Assembly: GCF_001513965.1 (NCBI RefSeq)
Contig: NZ_KQ948055.1
Location: 1-48,428, forward strand
Origin: Streptomyces cellostaticus
GTDB taxonomy: Bacteria > Actinomycetota > Actinomycetes > Streptomycetales > Streptomycetaceae
Direction of reading: 5' to 3'
Length of the DNA stretch: 48,428 nucleotides
A program made the translations under genes and the position numbers. The stretch's first letter is position 1. Every line of letters starts with the position of its first letter. This document shows positions 31,891 through 40,393 of the stretch, piece after piece. Under the pieces are notes generated by a model. That model ran no database searches, was not told the origin of the DNA, and saw only the letters and a program-made list of their open reading frames with translations.

Positions 31891-32958
31891 ATGCGCAGCA
31901 TTGGCGATATGGCCCGCGACAGCGGCCTGGGCGTGAGCGCCCTGCGGTTCTACGACCGTGCCGGTGTGCTGGTCCCGGCCTGGGTGGATCCGGTGAGCGG
32001 TTACCGCTGGTACGAACCCGAGCAGCTTGAAGAGGGCCGGCTGCTGGCCCGCTTGCGCCGGGCCGGGATGCCGCTGGCGGACATCCGGCTGGTGCTGGCC
32101 AGCTGGTCCGGCGCGGACACCGATCTGGTCCGGAATCTGCTCGAGGCGCACCTGCGCCGTCTCGAACAGGCGCTGTCCGATGCCCGCAGCGAGTTCTCCG
32201 CGCTCCGAGCACTACTCGATCACAGGGAGAATGTCATGACCTCGCTCCGCATCGCCGCCGTACGGCTGTCCATCGCCGCGCCCGAGCTGGCAGCCGCGCT
32301 GGACACGGTCCGTTTCGCGGCGAGTACCGACCCGGAGCTGCCGATGCTCGGCGGGGTCCTGTTCGACATCGAGGGCGAGAACCTCCACGTCGTGGCCACC
32401 GACCGGTACCGAATGGCTGTCGCGCACGCCGGTATCGCCAGGCACGAGGGGAGCCGAGTGCAGGTCATCGTGCCCACCCCGCTCGCCGACGCGATGCGGG
32501 CGCTGCTGGACGGCGAGGGACGCGTGTGGCTCTCTGTCGACGGTGACCGCGTGACACTGGAGGCGGGGGACAGGCAGGCGGCCGGTCAGTGCCTCGACCA
32601 TGACTTCCCCGACTACCGTCGTCTCCTCCCCCGGGCCGGCGGGCGCCGCACCCTCGTCGAGGTGGCGGCCTTCCGCAAGGCCCTGGAGGCTGGTCCTGTC
32701 CGTTCCGGCGAGGCGGGAGCGCATGACCTCAGCGTGCTCAGGGTGGACGACGGCGGCACGGTGACCCTCTGCACGGATGGTGACGACGACCCGAACCGCG
32801 TCGCCGTCAACCGTGAGTTCCTGATGGACGCACTGGCCGCCGGAGCCCGGGACCGACTGATCCTGGAGCTCGGCGCCCCCACGGCGCCGATCGCGATCCG
32901 CCGGCCCGCCGACGAGGGCACCTTCTCGGTCCTGATGCCGGTCCGCCTGGAGGACTGA
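31891..32958 (+). CDS. MerR-type DNA-binding domain fused to sliding-clamp (DnaN-like) domains
   Basis: A 355-residue fusion. Residues 1-75 are a MerR HTH (SIGDMARDSGLGVSALRFYD, then GYRWYEPEQL) followed by a coiled coil to about 115. Residues 120-355 match domains 2 and 3 of the DNA polymerase III beta clamp: LPMLGGVLFDIEGENLHVVA with TDRYRMAVA, then DHDFPDYRRLLP at the domain junction, NREFLMDALAA and the C-terminal VLMPVRL. Clamp domain 1 is absent and the MerR part takes its place. A role linking DNA binding to clamp-type dimerisation or ligand sensing is possible. ATG 31891 has GGAG six bases upstream. Confidence 0.85.
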   Translation: MRSIGDMARDSGLGVSALRFYDRAGVLVPAWVDPVSGYRWYEPEQLEEGRLLARLRRAGMPLADIRLVLASWSGADTDLVRNLLEAHLRRLEQALSDARSEFSALRALLDHRENVMTSLRIAAVRLSIAAPELAAALDTVRFAASTDPELPMLGGVLFDIEGENLHVVATDRYRMAVAHAGIARHEGSRVQVIVPTPLADAMRALLDGEGRVWLSVDGDRVTLEAGDRQAAGQCLDHDFPDYRRLLPRAGGRRTLVEVAAFRKALEAGPVRSGEAGAHDLSVLRVDDGGTVTLCTDGDDDPNRVAVNREFLMDALAAGARDRLILELGAPTAPIAIRRPADEGTFSVLMPVRLED

Positions 32959-33253
32959 CGGTGCGTTCACCCTGGTCCGGCCCGCCCAGACCAACCGGAC
33001 GGAGCCGGAGCAGGGTTTCGGGGGACCCACTGAGGGCGGCAGACGGGCCATCGCCGAGAACCCGCACCATGGTGCCCGGCCACCCGGGGAAGCCGTCATG
33101 GCTGCTGGGCCTCGGCCTGTGACGCCGCCGGCACGAGGCGCGAGGACATCGGCCGACGAGACGTCAACTGCCGCAGGGATCACCATCCGTCAGCCCCCAC
33201 GACCCCACGCTTTGAACGTCAGCAGTTCGGTGACCCGCATCACACCTGGCTCC
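32959..33253. other. Intergenic region, no gene recognised
   Basis: Nothing with a credible start or family resemblance. The in-frame extension of the oxidoreductase back to 33098 lacks a ribosome site and reads as low-complexity sequence. Confidence 0.5.
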
Positions 33254-33280
33254 TGTCAGCAATCGGGGCGCCGTCTCGTT
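33254..33280 (+). promoter_or_regulatory. Candidate ECF41-type promoter
   Basis: TGTCAGC, then 16 bases, then CGTT, close to the ECF41 consensus TGTCACA-N16-CGTC. It lies 33 bases before the oxidoreductase start, and an ECF41-type sigma gene follows in the same operon. Confidence 0.5.
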
Positions 33281-33313
33281 CAAGGGGCACGCGAACGAGA
33301 CAGGAGCAACGCC

Positions 33314-34504
33314 ATGAAGCACCGCATCGTCGTACTCGGCGCCGGATACGCCGGGGCCTTCGCCGCCGGGAACCTGGCCCGCCGGCTCTCCCCCGCCGAC
33401 ACCGAGATCACCGTCGTCAACGCCGTGCCCGACTTCGTTGAGCGGATGCGGCTCCACCAGCTCGCGATCGGCCAGGAACTCGCGTTCCGCAAACTCGCCG
33501 ACGTATTCGCGGGCACCGGGGTGCGGCTGCGGCTGGCGCGCGTCACCGGCGTCGACCCCGAGCGCAGGACCGTCGCCGTGACCGGTGAGGACGGCGACGG
33601 CGAACTCGCGTACGACACGCTTCTCTACGCGCTCGGCAGCTCCGTGGCCCACCATGGCGTCCCCGGCGTGGCCGAGTACGCCTTCGATGTGACCGGCCTG
33701 TCCTCGGCGCTGCGTCTGCGCGAGCGCCTGGCCGGACTGGGCGCGGGCGGCACCGTGCTGGTCGTCGGTGAGGGACTGACCGGCATCGAGACCGCCACCG
33801 AGTTCGCCGAGTCCCGGCCCGACCTCTCGGTCGCGCTCGCCGCCCGCGGCGAGCTGGGCGGCCGGCTCTCTTCGAAGGCCCGCCGTCACCTGCGCCAGGC
33901 CTTCGACCGGCTCGGCATCACCGTCCACGAGCACACCAGCATCGAAGCCGTCGAGCCGGCACGGGCGATCGCCGCCGACGGTACGTCCATGCCGGCCGAC
34001 GTGACCGTGTGGTCGGCCGGGTTCGCCGTGCACCCCATCGCGGCCGCCAGCGGCCTGGAGGTCACCGAGACCGGCCAGATCGTCGTCGACCGCACCATGC
34101 GCTCGGTCTCGCACCCGGACGTCTACGCCGCCGGCGACTGCGCCTACGCGATCGGCGAGAACGGCCGGCCGCTGCCGATGTCCTGCGCCTCGGCCGGCTT
34201 CACCAACATGCAGGCGACCGCCGCGATCATCGCGCGCCTGACGGGCAGCGAGGTCCCGACCACCGGGCTGAAGTACCACGGCAACCACATCAGCCTCGGG
34301 CGGCGGGACGCGATCTTCCAGATGGTGGACGGGGACGCCCGGTCGAAGTCCTGGTACCTGGGCGGCCGGACCGCCGCGCGGCTCAAGTCGGGCGTGCTCA
34401 AGGGGGCCGGGTGGAGCATCGGCCACCCGACCTTCGGCATGCCGAAGCGCAAGCGCCGCCTGGCCACCGCGCCCGACCGGGCCGGTGTGAGGGCCGCCGC
34501 ATAG
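33314..34504 (+). CDS. NAD(P)/FAD-dependent oxidoreductase (NADH dehydrogenase II-like)
   Basis: A 396-residue flavoprotein. The N-terminal FAD-binding motif VVLGAGYAGAFAAGN has its Gly at 9, 11 and 14. The NAD-binding motif VLVVGEGLTGIETATEFAE is in the middle, and VYAAGDCA near residue 275 is the second FAD contact. It would pass electrons from NAD(P)H to a quinone or other small acceptor. ATG 33314 has AGGAG upstream. The ECF41-type sigma gene starts 10 bases downstream. Such oxidoreductases are standard partners and targets of ECF41 factors. Confidence 0.9.
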   Translation: MKHRIVVLGAGYAGAFAAGNLARRLSPADTEITVVNAVPDFVERMRLHQLAIGQELAFRKLADVFAGTGVRLRLARVTGVDPERRTVAVTGEDGDGELAYDTLLYALGSSVAHHGVPGVAEYAFDVTGLSSALRLRERLAGLGAGGTVLVVGEGLTGIETATEFAESRPDLSVALAARGELGGRLSSKARRHLRQAFDRLGITVHEHTSIEAVEPARAIAADGTSMPADVTVWSAGFAVHPIAAASGLEVTETGQIVVDRTMRSVSHPDVYAAGDCAYAIGENGRPLPMSCASAGFTNMQATAAIIARLTGSEVPTTGLKYHGNHISLGRRDAIFQMVDGDARSKSWYLGGRTAARLKSGVLKGAGWSIGHPTFGMPKRKRRLATAPDRAGVRAAA

Positions 34505-34514
34505 GCTGCGCCGC

Positions 34515-35453
34515 ATGGACAGCGCAGCCATCGATCGGTTCGAGGCCAGCCGGGACCGGCTGGCCTCGCTCGCGTACCGTCTGCTCGGCTCGGCCGCCGA
34601 CGCCGAGGACGCCGTGCAGGACACGTTCCTGCGCTGGCAGGCCGCAGAGCGCGAACGGGTCGAGGTGCCGGAAGCGTGGCTGACCAAGGTCGTCACCAAT
34701 CTCTGCCTCGACCGGCTCCGCTCGGCGCAGGCGCGCCACGAGCGAGCGGCCGGTGCCTGGCTGCCCGAGCCACTCCTCGAGGGCGACCCGATGCTCGGCC
34801 CGGCCGACACCTTCGAGCAGCGCGAATCGGTGTCCTTGGCCGTACTGACCCTCATGGAGCGCCTCTCGCCGGTCGAGCGGGCCGTCTACGTCCTGCGCGA
34901 GGCCTTCTCGTACCCCCACGCCGAGATCGCCGGGATCCTCGACATCACCGAGTCCGCGAGCCAGCAGCATGTCCACCGGGCCCGACGCCGGGTCGCCGCC
35001 GAGCGCCGCGGCGGCGACGAGGTGGACCCCGCGTCCGCGCGCCGGGTCGTCGAGGAGTTCCTCGCCGCCGCCACGTCGGGGCGCACCGAACGGCTGGTGG
35101 CGATGCTCACCGACGACGTGACGGCGGTCTCGGACGGCGCCGGACTGGCCAGGCGGCTGCTGCGGTACAAGACGCGCGAGCGCGTCGCCTCCTACGTGCG
35201 GGCCGGCTTCAAGCCCACGCCGGCGAAGCGGCGGCTGGCCGGCGGCTCCCCCGCGCTCCACATCGCGCTGGTCAACGGCTCCCCGGCCGTCCTCGCCGTG
35301 GTCGACGACCGCATCGTGGGCGCCGTGGCGTTCGAAGTCAGCGACGGCAAGGTCGCGTCCCTGCGCGGCATCGCCGCCGCGGACCGGCTCGCGCGCCTCA
35401 ATGAGGGCTGGCGGCAGCACGAACCCGACGCGCCGGTCATCAACGCCTGGTGA
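34515..35453 (+). CDS. ECF41-type (SigJ-like) RNA polymerase sigma factor
   Basis: A 312-residue sigma factor. Region 2 is at the N-terminus (LASLAYRLLGSAADAEDAVQ, DTFLRWQ), WLPEPLLEGDPM lies in the linker, and region 4 follows (SPVERAVYVLREAFSYPHAE, then ESASQQHVHRARRRV). A C-terminal SnoaL-like domain has VAMLTDDVTAVSDGAG and NGSPAVLAVVDDRI. The C-terminal domain in this group modulates sigma activity in place of a separate anti-sigma factor. It is co-oriented with the oxidoreductase 10 bases upstream, the usual ECF41 pairing. Confidence 0.92.
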   Translation: MDSAAIDRFEASRDRLASLAYRLLGSAADAEDAVQDTFLRWQAAERERVEVPEAWLTKVVTNLCLDRLRSAQARHERAAGAWLPEPLLEGDPMLGPADTFEQRESVSLAVLTLMERLSPVERAVYVLREAFSYPHAEIAGILDITESASQQHVHRARRRVAAERRGGDEVDPASARRVVEEFLAAATSGRTERLVAMLTDDVTAVSDGAGLARRLLRYKTRERVASYVRAGFKPTPAKRRLAGGSPALHIALVNGSPAVLAVVDDRIVGAVAFEVSDGKVASLRGIAAADRLARLNEGWRQHEPDAPVINAW

Positions 35454-35471
35454 CCGGAGCCAGCGGAATCC

Positions 35472-35771
35472 AGTGACCTGAGTCGGAGCGAGGACGGCAT
35501 CGTCCAGGCCTGCCTCACCCGCCAGATCCTCGTCCTGGCCGACCGCGCATACCAGGGTGCCGGCGCCACGATCCGCACCCCCTCCTACGGCCGTGACCTG
35601 CCCGAGCACGACCAGAAGTACAACCGCGACCATGCTTGCCTGCGCGCGCCTGGCGAACGGGCCTTCGCCCACCTCAAGTCCTGGCGACTGCTGCGGCGAG
35701 CGCGCTGCTCAACCCACCGCATCGGCAGGACCGTGGCAGCCGTGCACACCCTCTTGACCTGCCCATACTCA
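35472..35771 (+). pseudogene. IS5-family transposase C-terminal fragment (copy A)
   Basis: Reads LVLADRAYQGAGATIRTPSY, then EHDQKYNRDHACLRAPGERA, FAHLKSWRLLRRARCS and IGRTVAAVHTLL. This is the last third of an IS5-group transposase, with both flanks missing. Confidence 0.75.
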
Positions 35772-35998
35772 GGGCCTGGGACCTGGGCGTGAAGCCGCTG
35801 ACCGCCCGCCGGGGCACCGAACACGGCTCCAGCCCGGGCATCCAACGCTGGGTCGTGGAGCGCGCGTTCGCCCACCTGCACTGGTTCCGCCGTCTGCGGA
35901 TCCGCCGGGAGATACGCGACGACATCCACGAAGCTGTGCTCACCCTGGGATGCGCACCGTTCTGCTGGAGAAGACTCCGCACTGCGATGGGCCTTTGA
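35772..35998 (+). pseudogene. IS5-family transposase C-terminal fragment (copy B)
   Basis: Reads GVKPLTARRGTEHGSSPGIQ, then RWVVERAFAHLHWFRRLRIR and DDIHEAVLTLGCAPFCWRRL to a TGA at 35998. It belongs to a different IS5 subgroup from copy A, to which it is directly fused. Confidence 0.75.
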
Positions 35999-36019
35999 GG
36001 CGGCACTGCGGGGGGGAGG

Positions 36020-36364
36020 TCAGGGCCCAGTGGCCCCCTCCGCCAGATCCTTGATCGCGTTGAGGCGGTCTTCCCACTGGGTGGCGAGGGTGTCCATCCA
36101 CCGCGTGGTCCGCCTCAGTGGTTGCAGGTCGGCTTCGTAGCGGACCTCGCGTCCGGCCCGGTGGGCGCGTACCAGTCCGGCGCGGTCAAGGACTGCCAGG
36201 TGTTTGGCCACCGCCTGGCGGGTGATAGGGAGGCTTGCCGCCAGGGACGTCGAGGTCGCGCCCCCCTCGCGGGCAAGGACGGCCAGGATCTCACGGCGGA
36301 TCGGGTCGCCCAGGGCCACCAGGACGTCATCGGGGGCCTGTTCGCCCTCGGTGGTGCGGGTCAT
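36020..36364 (-). CDS. ArsR-family winged-helix repressor
   Basis: A 114-residue regulator. The HTH reads DPIRREILAVLAREGGATST, then LPITRQAVAKHLAVLDRAGL and VRAHRAGREVRYEAD. There is no Cys metal site, so it belongs to the non-metal ArsR group usually paired with SRPBCC proteins. ATG 36364 overlaps the SRPBCC stop (36361-36364). The two are one operon, likely autorepressed at palindromes near 36854-36900. Confidence 0.92.
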   Translation of the reverse strand: MTRTTEGEQAPDDVLVALGDPIRREILAVLAREGGATSTSLAASLPITRQAVAKHLAVLDRAGLVRAHRAGREVRYEADLQPLRRTTRWMDTLATQWEDRLNAIKDLAEGATGP

Positions 36365-36819
36365 GCCGTGGTCTGTTCGGAGTCCGCGCGCAGTTGGTCG
36401 AGCTTGCCAGGCCAGTTCCGGCTGTTGGCACGGTGCCGGTCGGTGGCCTCGTCGGTGGGCAGCCCGAGGTGCGCGAAGCCGCTCTCGACCATGGTGAGCC
36501 GGGTGCCTCCTGTGGAGCCGTCTTCGGTCAGGGTGAACTCGACCAGAGTGGCGTTGGAGTCGTCCGGCTCCTCGCCTGCGGCGCCTTGGGACCACCGCCA
36601 GGACAGGACGCGCGGTGGCTCGACTGTCTGGATACGGGCGGGAATGACGCCGTGGATGCCGTGGTCGAAGACCAGGAGACCGCCGGGGCGCAGGTCGATC
36701 TTGACCGGCTCTCCGTTGCCGAACCAGCGGCCGAGGAAGGCGGGCTCGCTCAGCACGGACCAGACCCGTTCCCTGGGGGCATTGATCAGGATGGCGCGTT
36801 CGATCGTGTCAGGGATCAT
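36361..36819 (-). CDS. SRPBCC-domain (AHSA1-like) protein
   Basis: A 152-residue START-like hydrophobic-pocket protein: IERAILINAPRERVWSVLSE, then FLGRWFGNGEPVKIDLRPGG, VLSWRWSQG and TLVEFTLTEDG. AHSA1-type proteins with an ArsR partner are common and of unknown ligand. The usual family order is ArsR first; here the SRPBCC gene leads, coupled by a 4-base overlap. The start is ATG 36819. Confidence 0.9.
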   Translation of the reverse strand: MIPDTIERAILINAPRERVWSVLSEPAFLGRWFGNGEPVKIDLRPGGLLVFDHGIHGVIPARIQTVEPPRVLSWRWSQGAAGEEPDDSNATLVEFTLTEDGSTGGTRLTMVESGFAHLGLPTDEATDRHRANSRNWPGKLDQLRADSEQTTA

Positions 36820-36900
36820 TGCAACCTCATCTCATCCGGATGCGCTGCCCAAAGGTTGCACAACCAGAGACCCATGCGCAACCGATTGGTTGCGCATGGG
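36820..36900. promoter_or_regulatory. ArsR operator cluster
   Basis: Two palindromes share the half-site GGTTGC/GCAACC: GGTTG-CA-CAACC at 36854-36865, and a perfect 13-bp-arm palindrome CCCATGCGCAACC-GATT-GGTTGCGCATGGG at 36871-36900. A further TGCAACC half-site is at 36820-36826, next to the start codon. The ArsR protein of this operon is the obvious binder. Confidence 0.75.
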
Positions 36901-36968
36901 GCAAGTGGCGCCGCTCGGGTCCCGCCAAGCTGCGAACACCCGCCACTCATTCCGTCAGGAGTTCTTGT

Positions 36969-37754
36969 TCAGCGGGTCAGCCAGCGGTCGAACCAGCGGC
37001 GCTGCGGTGGCAGCACCGGATGGTGGAAGGCGTCGTTCGACGTCGCTTTTGCCCGCAGGGCCCGGAGTTCTTCGTTCTCGCTCCGACGGCCGTAAACGTA
37101 CGTGAAGCGCAGCAGGTGTCCGCACTGTGCGAGAGCGGTGCCGAACGCCTGGCGACGGGCGATGAGTTCATCATCCGTCGGCTCACGCTCAGCCTGACGG
37201 CATGCCTCGTCGATACGGGTCTGCACGTCCAGCGCCGCATCCATCGCCTTCTCGACATCCGAATAGATGGCGTTGATCGTCTTGGTCTCAGCGGCGAGCG
37301 GATGCCGTTCCAGTAGGTACAGCTTGAGATCGTGGACGAACACCCGGAGCTGGGCCGAAGTTTCCATACCGTGAAGGAAGCCGTCCGACCAGGTACAGGC
37401 GTCGAGGTGCATACGCTGCACCAGCCGCTCCCTGGCCAGAGCGATACCCAGCGTCATGAACTTGACGTACGGCTGAGCGGTCTCGTCCTGTTTGCGTCGG
37501 GGCAGCGCAGTGGCCCCCGTCGCAGCGCCCGCAATCACCGGAGGAATCGACGCCGCGTGCGGCAGCAGCATCACCGCGCCGGCCGCCACCGCCCCCATCA
37601 ACGCCAGCACGAGCAGCATCAGACCGCACGACGCCCAGCTGCCCAGCAGCCGTCCTTTGCCGGAAAAATCGCGCGCCAGCCCGACCCACGCGATGACCGC
37701 GCTCACAGCGGCCGGTAACGCGTAATCAGCTAACCAGGCATGATGCCAACTCAT
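36969..37754 (-). CDS. Hypothetical membrane protein
   Basis: A 261-residue protein with two or three N-terminal membrane segments (ADYALPAAVSAVIAWVGLA, SWASCGLMLLVLALMGAVAA) followed by a long cytoplasmic helical domain (TKTINAIYSDVEKAMDAALD, TRIDEACRQAEREPTDDELI). No known family. A start at ATG 37754 is preceded by GGGGGC. The upstream in-frame extension to 37916 reads as non-coding. Confidence 0.6.
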   Translation of the reverse strand: MSWHHAWLADYALPAAVSAVIAWVGLARDFSGKGRLLGSWASCGLMLLVLALMGAVAAGAVMLLPHAASIPPVIAGAATGATALPRRKQDETAQPYVKFMTLGIALARERLVQRMHLDACTWSDGFLHGMETSAQLRVFVHDLKLYLLERHPLAAETKTINAIYSDVEKAMDAALDVQTRIDEACRQAEREPTDDELIARRQAFGTALAQCGHLLRFTYVYGRRSENEELRALRAKATSNDAFHHPVLPPQRRWFDRWLTR

Positions 37755-38120
37755 CGACGGCGCCCCCAAGACATTGCGCGGACAGGCCGGACCGTCATCA
37801 GCGTGCGCAAGCCAAGCAGAACTCCCTCCCGGCACGTCACACCAGCGCACAGTCCTCTCGCCGCACACCAAACGTCGAGAGCTGCCGCGAGCAGAACCGA
37901 TGATGTCAGCCCGCACGCAACCACGCCGTTACTTTGAGCAACAAACGGCCAGCGTGTCCGGCCTCTCCCGAGACTCGCGCATACGCGCACCGACAGCCGG
38001 AGCAGACCCCCAGCCGTGCTCTACGACACAGACCGTCTCCATCCGGCCAAAGCCGGCAGGTTGCCGGACCGCTCCGGCAGGCCGACCGCGACGGGCAACG
38101 ACCGCAGGCCTCGTCACGCG
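37755..38120. other. Region without recognisable gene
   Basis: About 365 bases between the membrane-protein gene and a methyltransferase remnant. Open frames are present on both strands, but none shows a family signature or ribosome site. Confidence 0.5.
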
Positions 38121-38279
38121 CAGGAGGACTCGCGGGTCCACTCTTCCCAGGCGCGTCGGGCCGGATCGCGGGTCTCGAAGACCAGATGCCCACCGGTCCG
38201 CAGTGGCTCGTAGGCTCCGCGCAGCGTCTTCCACCATGTCTGCGGATCAGCGATGGCCTGGGCGACGTTCGCCGGCACA
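38121..38279 (-). pseudogene. SAM-dependent methyltransferase fragment
   Basis: The minus strand reads VPANVAQAIADPQTWWKTLR, then GAYEPLRTGGHLVFETRDPA and RRAWEEWTRESS. This is the mid-section of a class I methyltransferase (the segment after motif IV). Both ends are missing. Confidence 0.65.
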
Positions 38280-38366
38280 CAACCCCGGCGCACCAGCGAT
38301 CTGGGCGCTTGACAGCCGGTCAGCCGTCAGCGGTGATGGGACTGCAAACGGCTTCGAAGGGGTGCT

Positions 38367-38891
38367 GTGGATCTCGGCTCTGTGATCATCGCGGTGGCAG
38401 GTGTGGCGGGAACACTGGGGGGATCATTCCTTGCCCAACGCGCCTCGGAACGGGCAAAACGTCGGGAGATAGAGCTGGTTCGGGACCACGAGGAAGCCCG
38501 CGAGAACCTACTGCTCCGACGTACCTGCTACGTGGAGCTCAATCGGGATGCACGTCAGTTCACCACGGCGCTCAACCAGCATCTGCACGTCATGCGAGAA
38601 CGCAGTGTCGAAGAGACCGACAGAGAGGCACTCGATGAGGCTAAAAGAGCCCATCGTGACAGATACTCCCAAGCGCAGATGATCGCGCCTGACGACGTGC
38701 TCGTACGTGCGAGTGAGGTCAACCAAGCCCTGAACAAGGTCTACGGCCAGGTCAAACGCCTTGAGCGAGAAGAGCCCGAATCCGGGGAGACGATAGCCAC
38801 TGCGGTCCGGGCCCAGGCGGAGATCTGGGATCTGCTCCGGGCCTTGAGGACCGCGATGCGCCATGACCTCGGGGTGACCCCTCATGAGTGA
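38367..38891 (+). CDS. Hypothetical protein with membrane anchor and coiled coil
   Basis: A 174-residue protein. It begins with one membrane span (LGSVIIAVAGVAGTLGGSFL), followed by charged helices forming a likely coiled coil (RASERAKRREIELVRDHEEA) through most of the length. Similar Streptomyces proteins are uncharacterised. Start GTG 38367 follows AAGGGG about four bases upstream. A hairpin 57 bases past the stop probably ends its transcript. Confidence 0.7.
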   Translation: MDLGSVIIAVAGVAGTLGGSFLAQRASERAKRREIELVRDHEEARENLLLRRTCYVELNRDARQFTTALNQHLHVMRERSVEETDREALDEAKRAHRDRYSQAQMIAPDDVLVRASEVNQALNKVYGQVKRLEREEPESGETIATAVRAQAEIWDLLRALRTAMRHDLGVTPHE

Positions 38892-38947
38892 CGATGCGTC
38901 GATGGACCTCCCCAAGCCGGCCGAGCCTCCCAGTAGACGGCCGGGTG

Positions 38948-38970
38948 GCCCGGGGGAATCTCCCCCGGGC
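38948..38970 (+). terminator. Hairpin terminator
   Basis: GCCCGGGGGA-ATC-TCCCCCGGGC is a perfect 10-bp stem with a three-base loop, downstream of the gene ending at 38891. The remaining bases to the coaD start hold no recognised gene. Confidence 0.75.
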
Positions 38971-39209
38971 TCCCACGAAGCGGAGCGACGATCCGCCAGC
39001 ACTCGGCGCATCGGTACTCAGCGCCTTTCGGTTTCTTCCGTCGACGCGCTCCCTCGTGCCCTGCTCGGCAAGATGCGGCAGGCAAGGATCGCTGTGTGCC
39101 TTACCCCGTTCCGCGCAGCCGCAGACCGGACTCGCGCCGCCGCCATGCCGGACACCGCCTGGCCGATAGGCGGGCACCCGGGGGCGGCCGCTTGTTACTC
39201 TTTCCGATC

Positions 39210-39635
39210 ATGCGAGCCCTCTTCCCAGGATCCTTCGACCCGGTCACTCCAGGGCACCAGGACGTACTCCGGCGCGCTGCCCTCCTGTTCGACGAGGTCG
39301 TCGTGTGCGTCATGTCCAATTCGAACAAGACCGGCCGCTTCCCCATCACGGAACGGCTGGACCGGCTCCGCGCGGCAGCAACCGACTTGAGCAACGTCAC
39401 GGTCGACTCCCACACGGGCGGCCTGCTGGTCGACTACTGCCGCCGAGGCGGAATCGACGTCGTCATCCGCGGAGTCCGCGGCGTTGCCGACCTGGACTAC
39501 GAAATGCCGATGGCTCGCATGAACCACGAACTGGCCGGAGTCGAAACGTTCTTCATCGCTGCAGACCCCGCTCTGGCCCACATCTCCTCCACCCTCGTCA
39601 CCGCGATGAGTCAACAGGACCGTGTCCGCGAATGA
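39210..39635 (+). CDS. coaD: Phosphopantetheine adenylyltransferase, C-terminally truncated
   Basis: A 141-residue CoaD homologue; normal length is about 160. It would transfer AMP from ATP to 4'-phosphopantetheine in coenzyme A synthesis. The nucleotide-binding GSFDPVTPGHQDVLRRA (the T/HxGH motif) is at residues 8-24, NKTGRFPITERLDRL follows, and IDVVIRGVRGVADLDYEMPM and ISSTLVTAM are typical. The sequence then turns into SQQDRVRE and stops, losing the last 20 or so residues, next to an IS5 remnant. It is probably an extra copy damaged by IS insertion. Confidence 0.85.
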   Translation: MRALFPGSFDPVTPGHQDVLRRAALLFDEVVVCVMSNSNKTGRFPITERLDRLRAAATDLSNVTVDSHTGGLLVDYCRRGGIDVVIRGVRGVADLDYEMPMARMNHELAGVETFFIAADPALAHISSTLVTAMSQQDRVRE

Positions 39636-39769
39636 TGATCTGAGCGAGCTTCTCCCAGCAGGTGGGGGCGGCAACGAAGGTTCCTCAGACGTGTCCTGTG
39701 TGGTGAGGCGGACGAGCCGTTTGCAGCAGCAGAGGGCTGCAGCGAGGCCGAGGAAGACACCTCAGGTGC

Positions 39770-40206
39770 TCAACGCGTCAAGCTGCGGCGGCGAGGTTGA
39801 CGGGGAAAGCAGCGGAGCTTGTGCAGCAGCCGCCAGGTTTTTGAGGGTGGCCACCGCTTGCTCGCCCAGGGATCCGGTCGATCGGCAGCAGTGTGCCGTC
39901 CAGGATCACGAAAGCCTTGCGGGCGGCAGTCCGGACGGCGGTGGTGAGGTCGGGGGCGAGGGCCGCTAGGACCTCGACTGCCTCGCCGATGTACCGGTAG
40001 ACGGTGGCGATCCCGACGCCGAACCCGGCTGCGAGCTGGGCGTAGGTGTGGCCGCACCGCATGTGGACCAGGACCAGCAGGGCCTGCCGGTCCGTGCTGA
40101 GCCGACGCCACCGCGTCCCGCGCTCCCGGCGCCGGGCGGCCGGCAGGTCGGACAGGTGTCGCAGGGTCGCGCTGGACAGATCGATCCCCGATGAGTAGAC
40201 AAGCAC
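39770..40206 (-). pseudogene. IS5-family transposase with internal deletion
   Basis: The N-terminal part is MLVYSSGIDLSSATLRHLSD through RRLSTDRQALLVLVHMRCGH, TYAQLAAGFGVGIATVYRYI and KAFVILDGTLLPIDRI. Right after that the middle is missing, and in another frame the C-terminal piece WPPSKTWRLLHKLRCFPRQP follows. A deletion plus frameshift makes it inactive. Confidence 0.8.
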
Positions 40207-40231
40207 GTGAAGCTTCGGGCGGACAGGTTGA

Positions 40232-40265
40232 TCTTGGTCGACAACCCATCTACCAGGAGCTTCAA
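40232..40265. repeat. 34-bp dispersed direct repeat, copy 1
   Basis: Starts TCTTGGTCGACAACC and ends AGCTTCAA; it matches 42077-42110 at 32 of 34 positions. Each copy sits just beyond a truncated transposase. Confidence 0.8.
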
Positions 40266-40393
40266 TTCTTCCTCAACGTCACTTCCACACCAGCCGACCT
40301 GTTGCACAGCCAGGTTGGAAAACGCTTAAAGTCTCATACCGCCCTCTGACGCCAGGCGGCAGGTTCCCACGGAGACGCCAAAGCCGAGGGGCC

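Noticed and set aside
33164..34855. 563-residue minus-strand frame
   Set aside because: Antisense shadow of the oxidoreductase and sigma factor genes.
38884..39390. ATG 38884 frame overlapping the previous stop by four bases and running into coaD
   Set aside because: It runs through a strong terminator hairpin, has Arg/Ser/Pro-rich content and matches no family.
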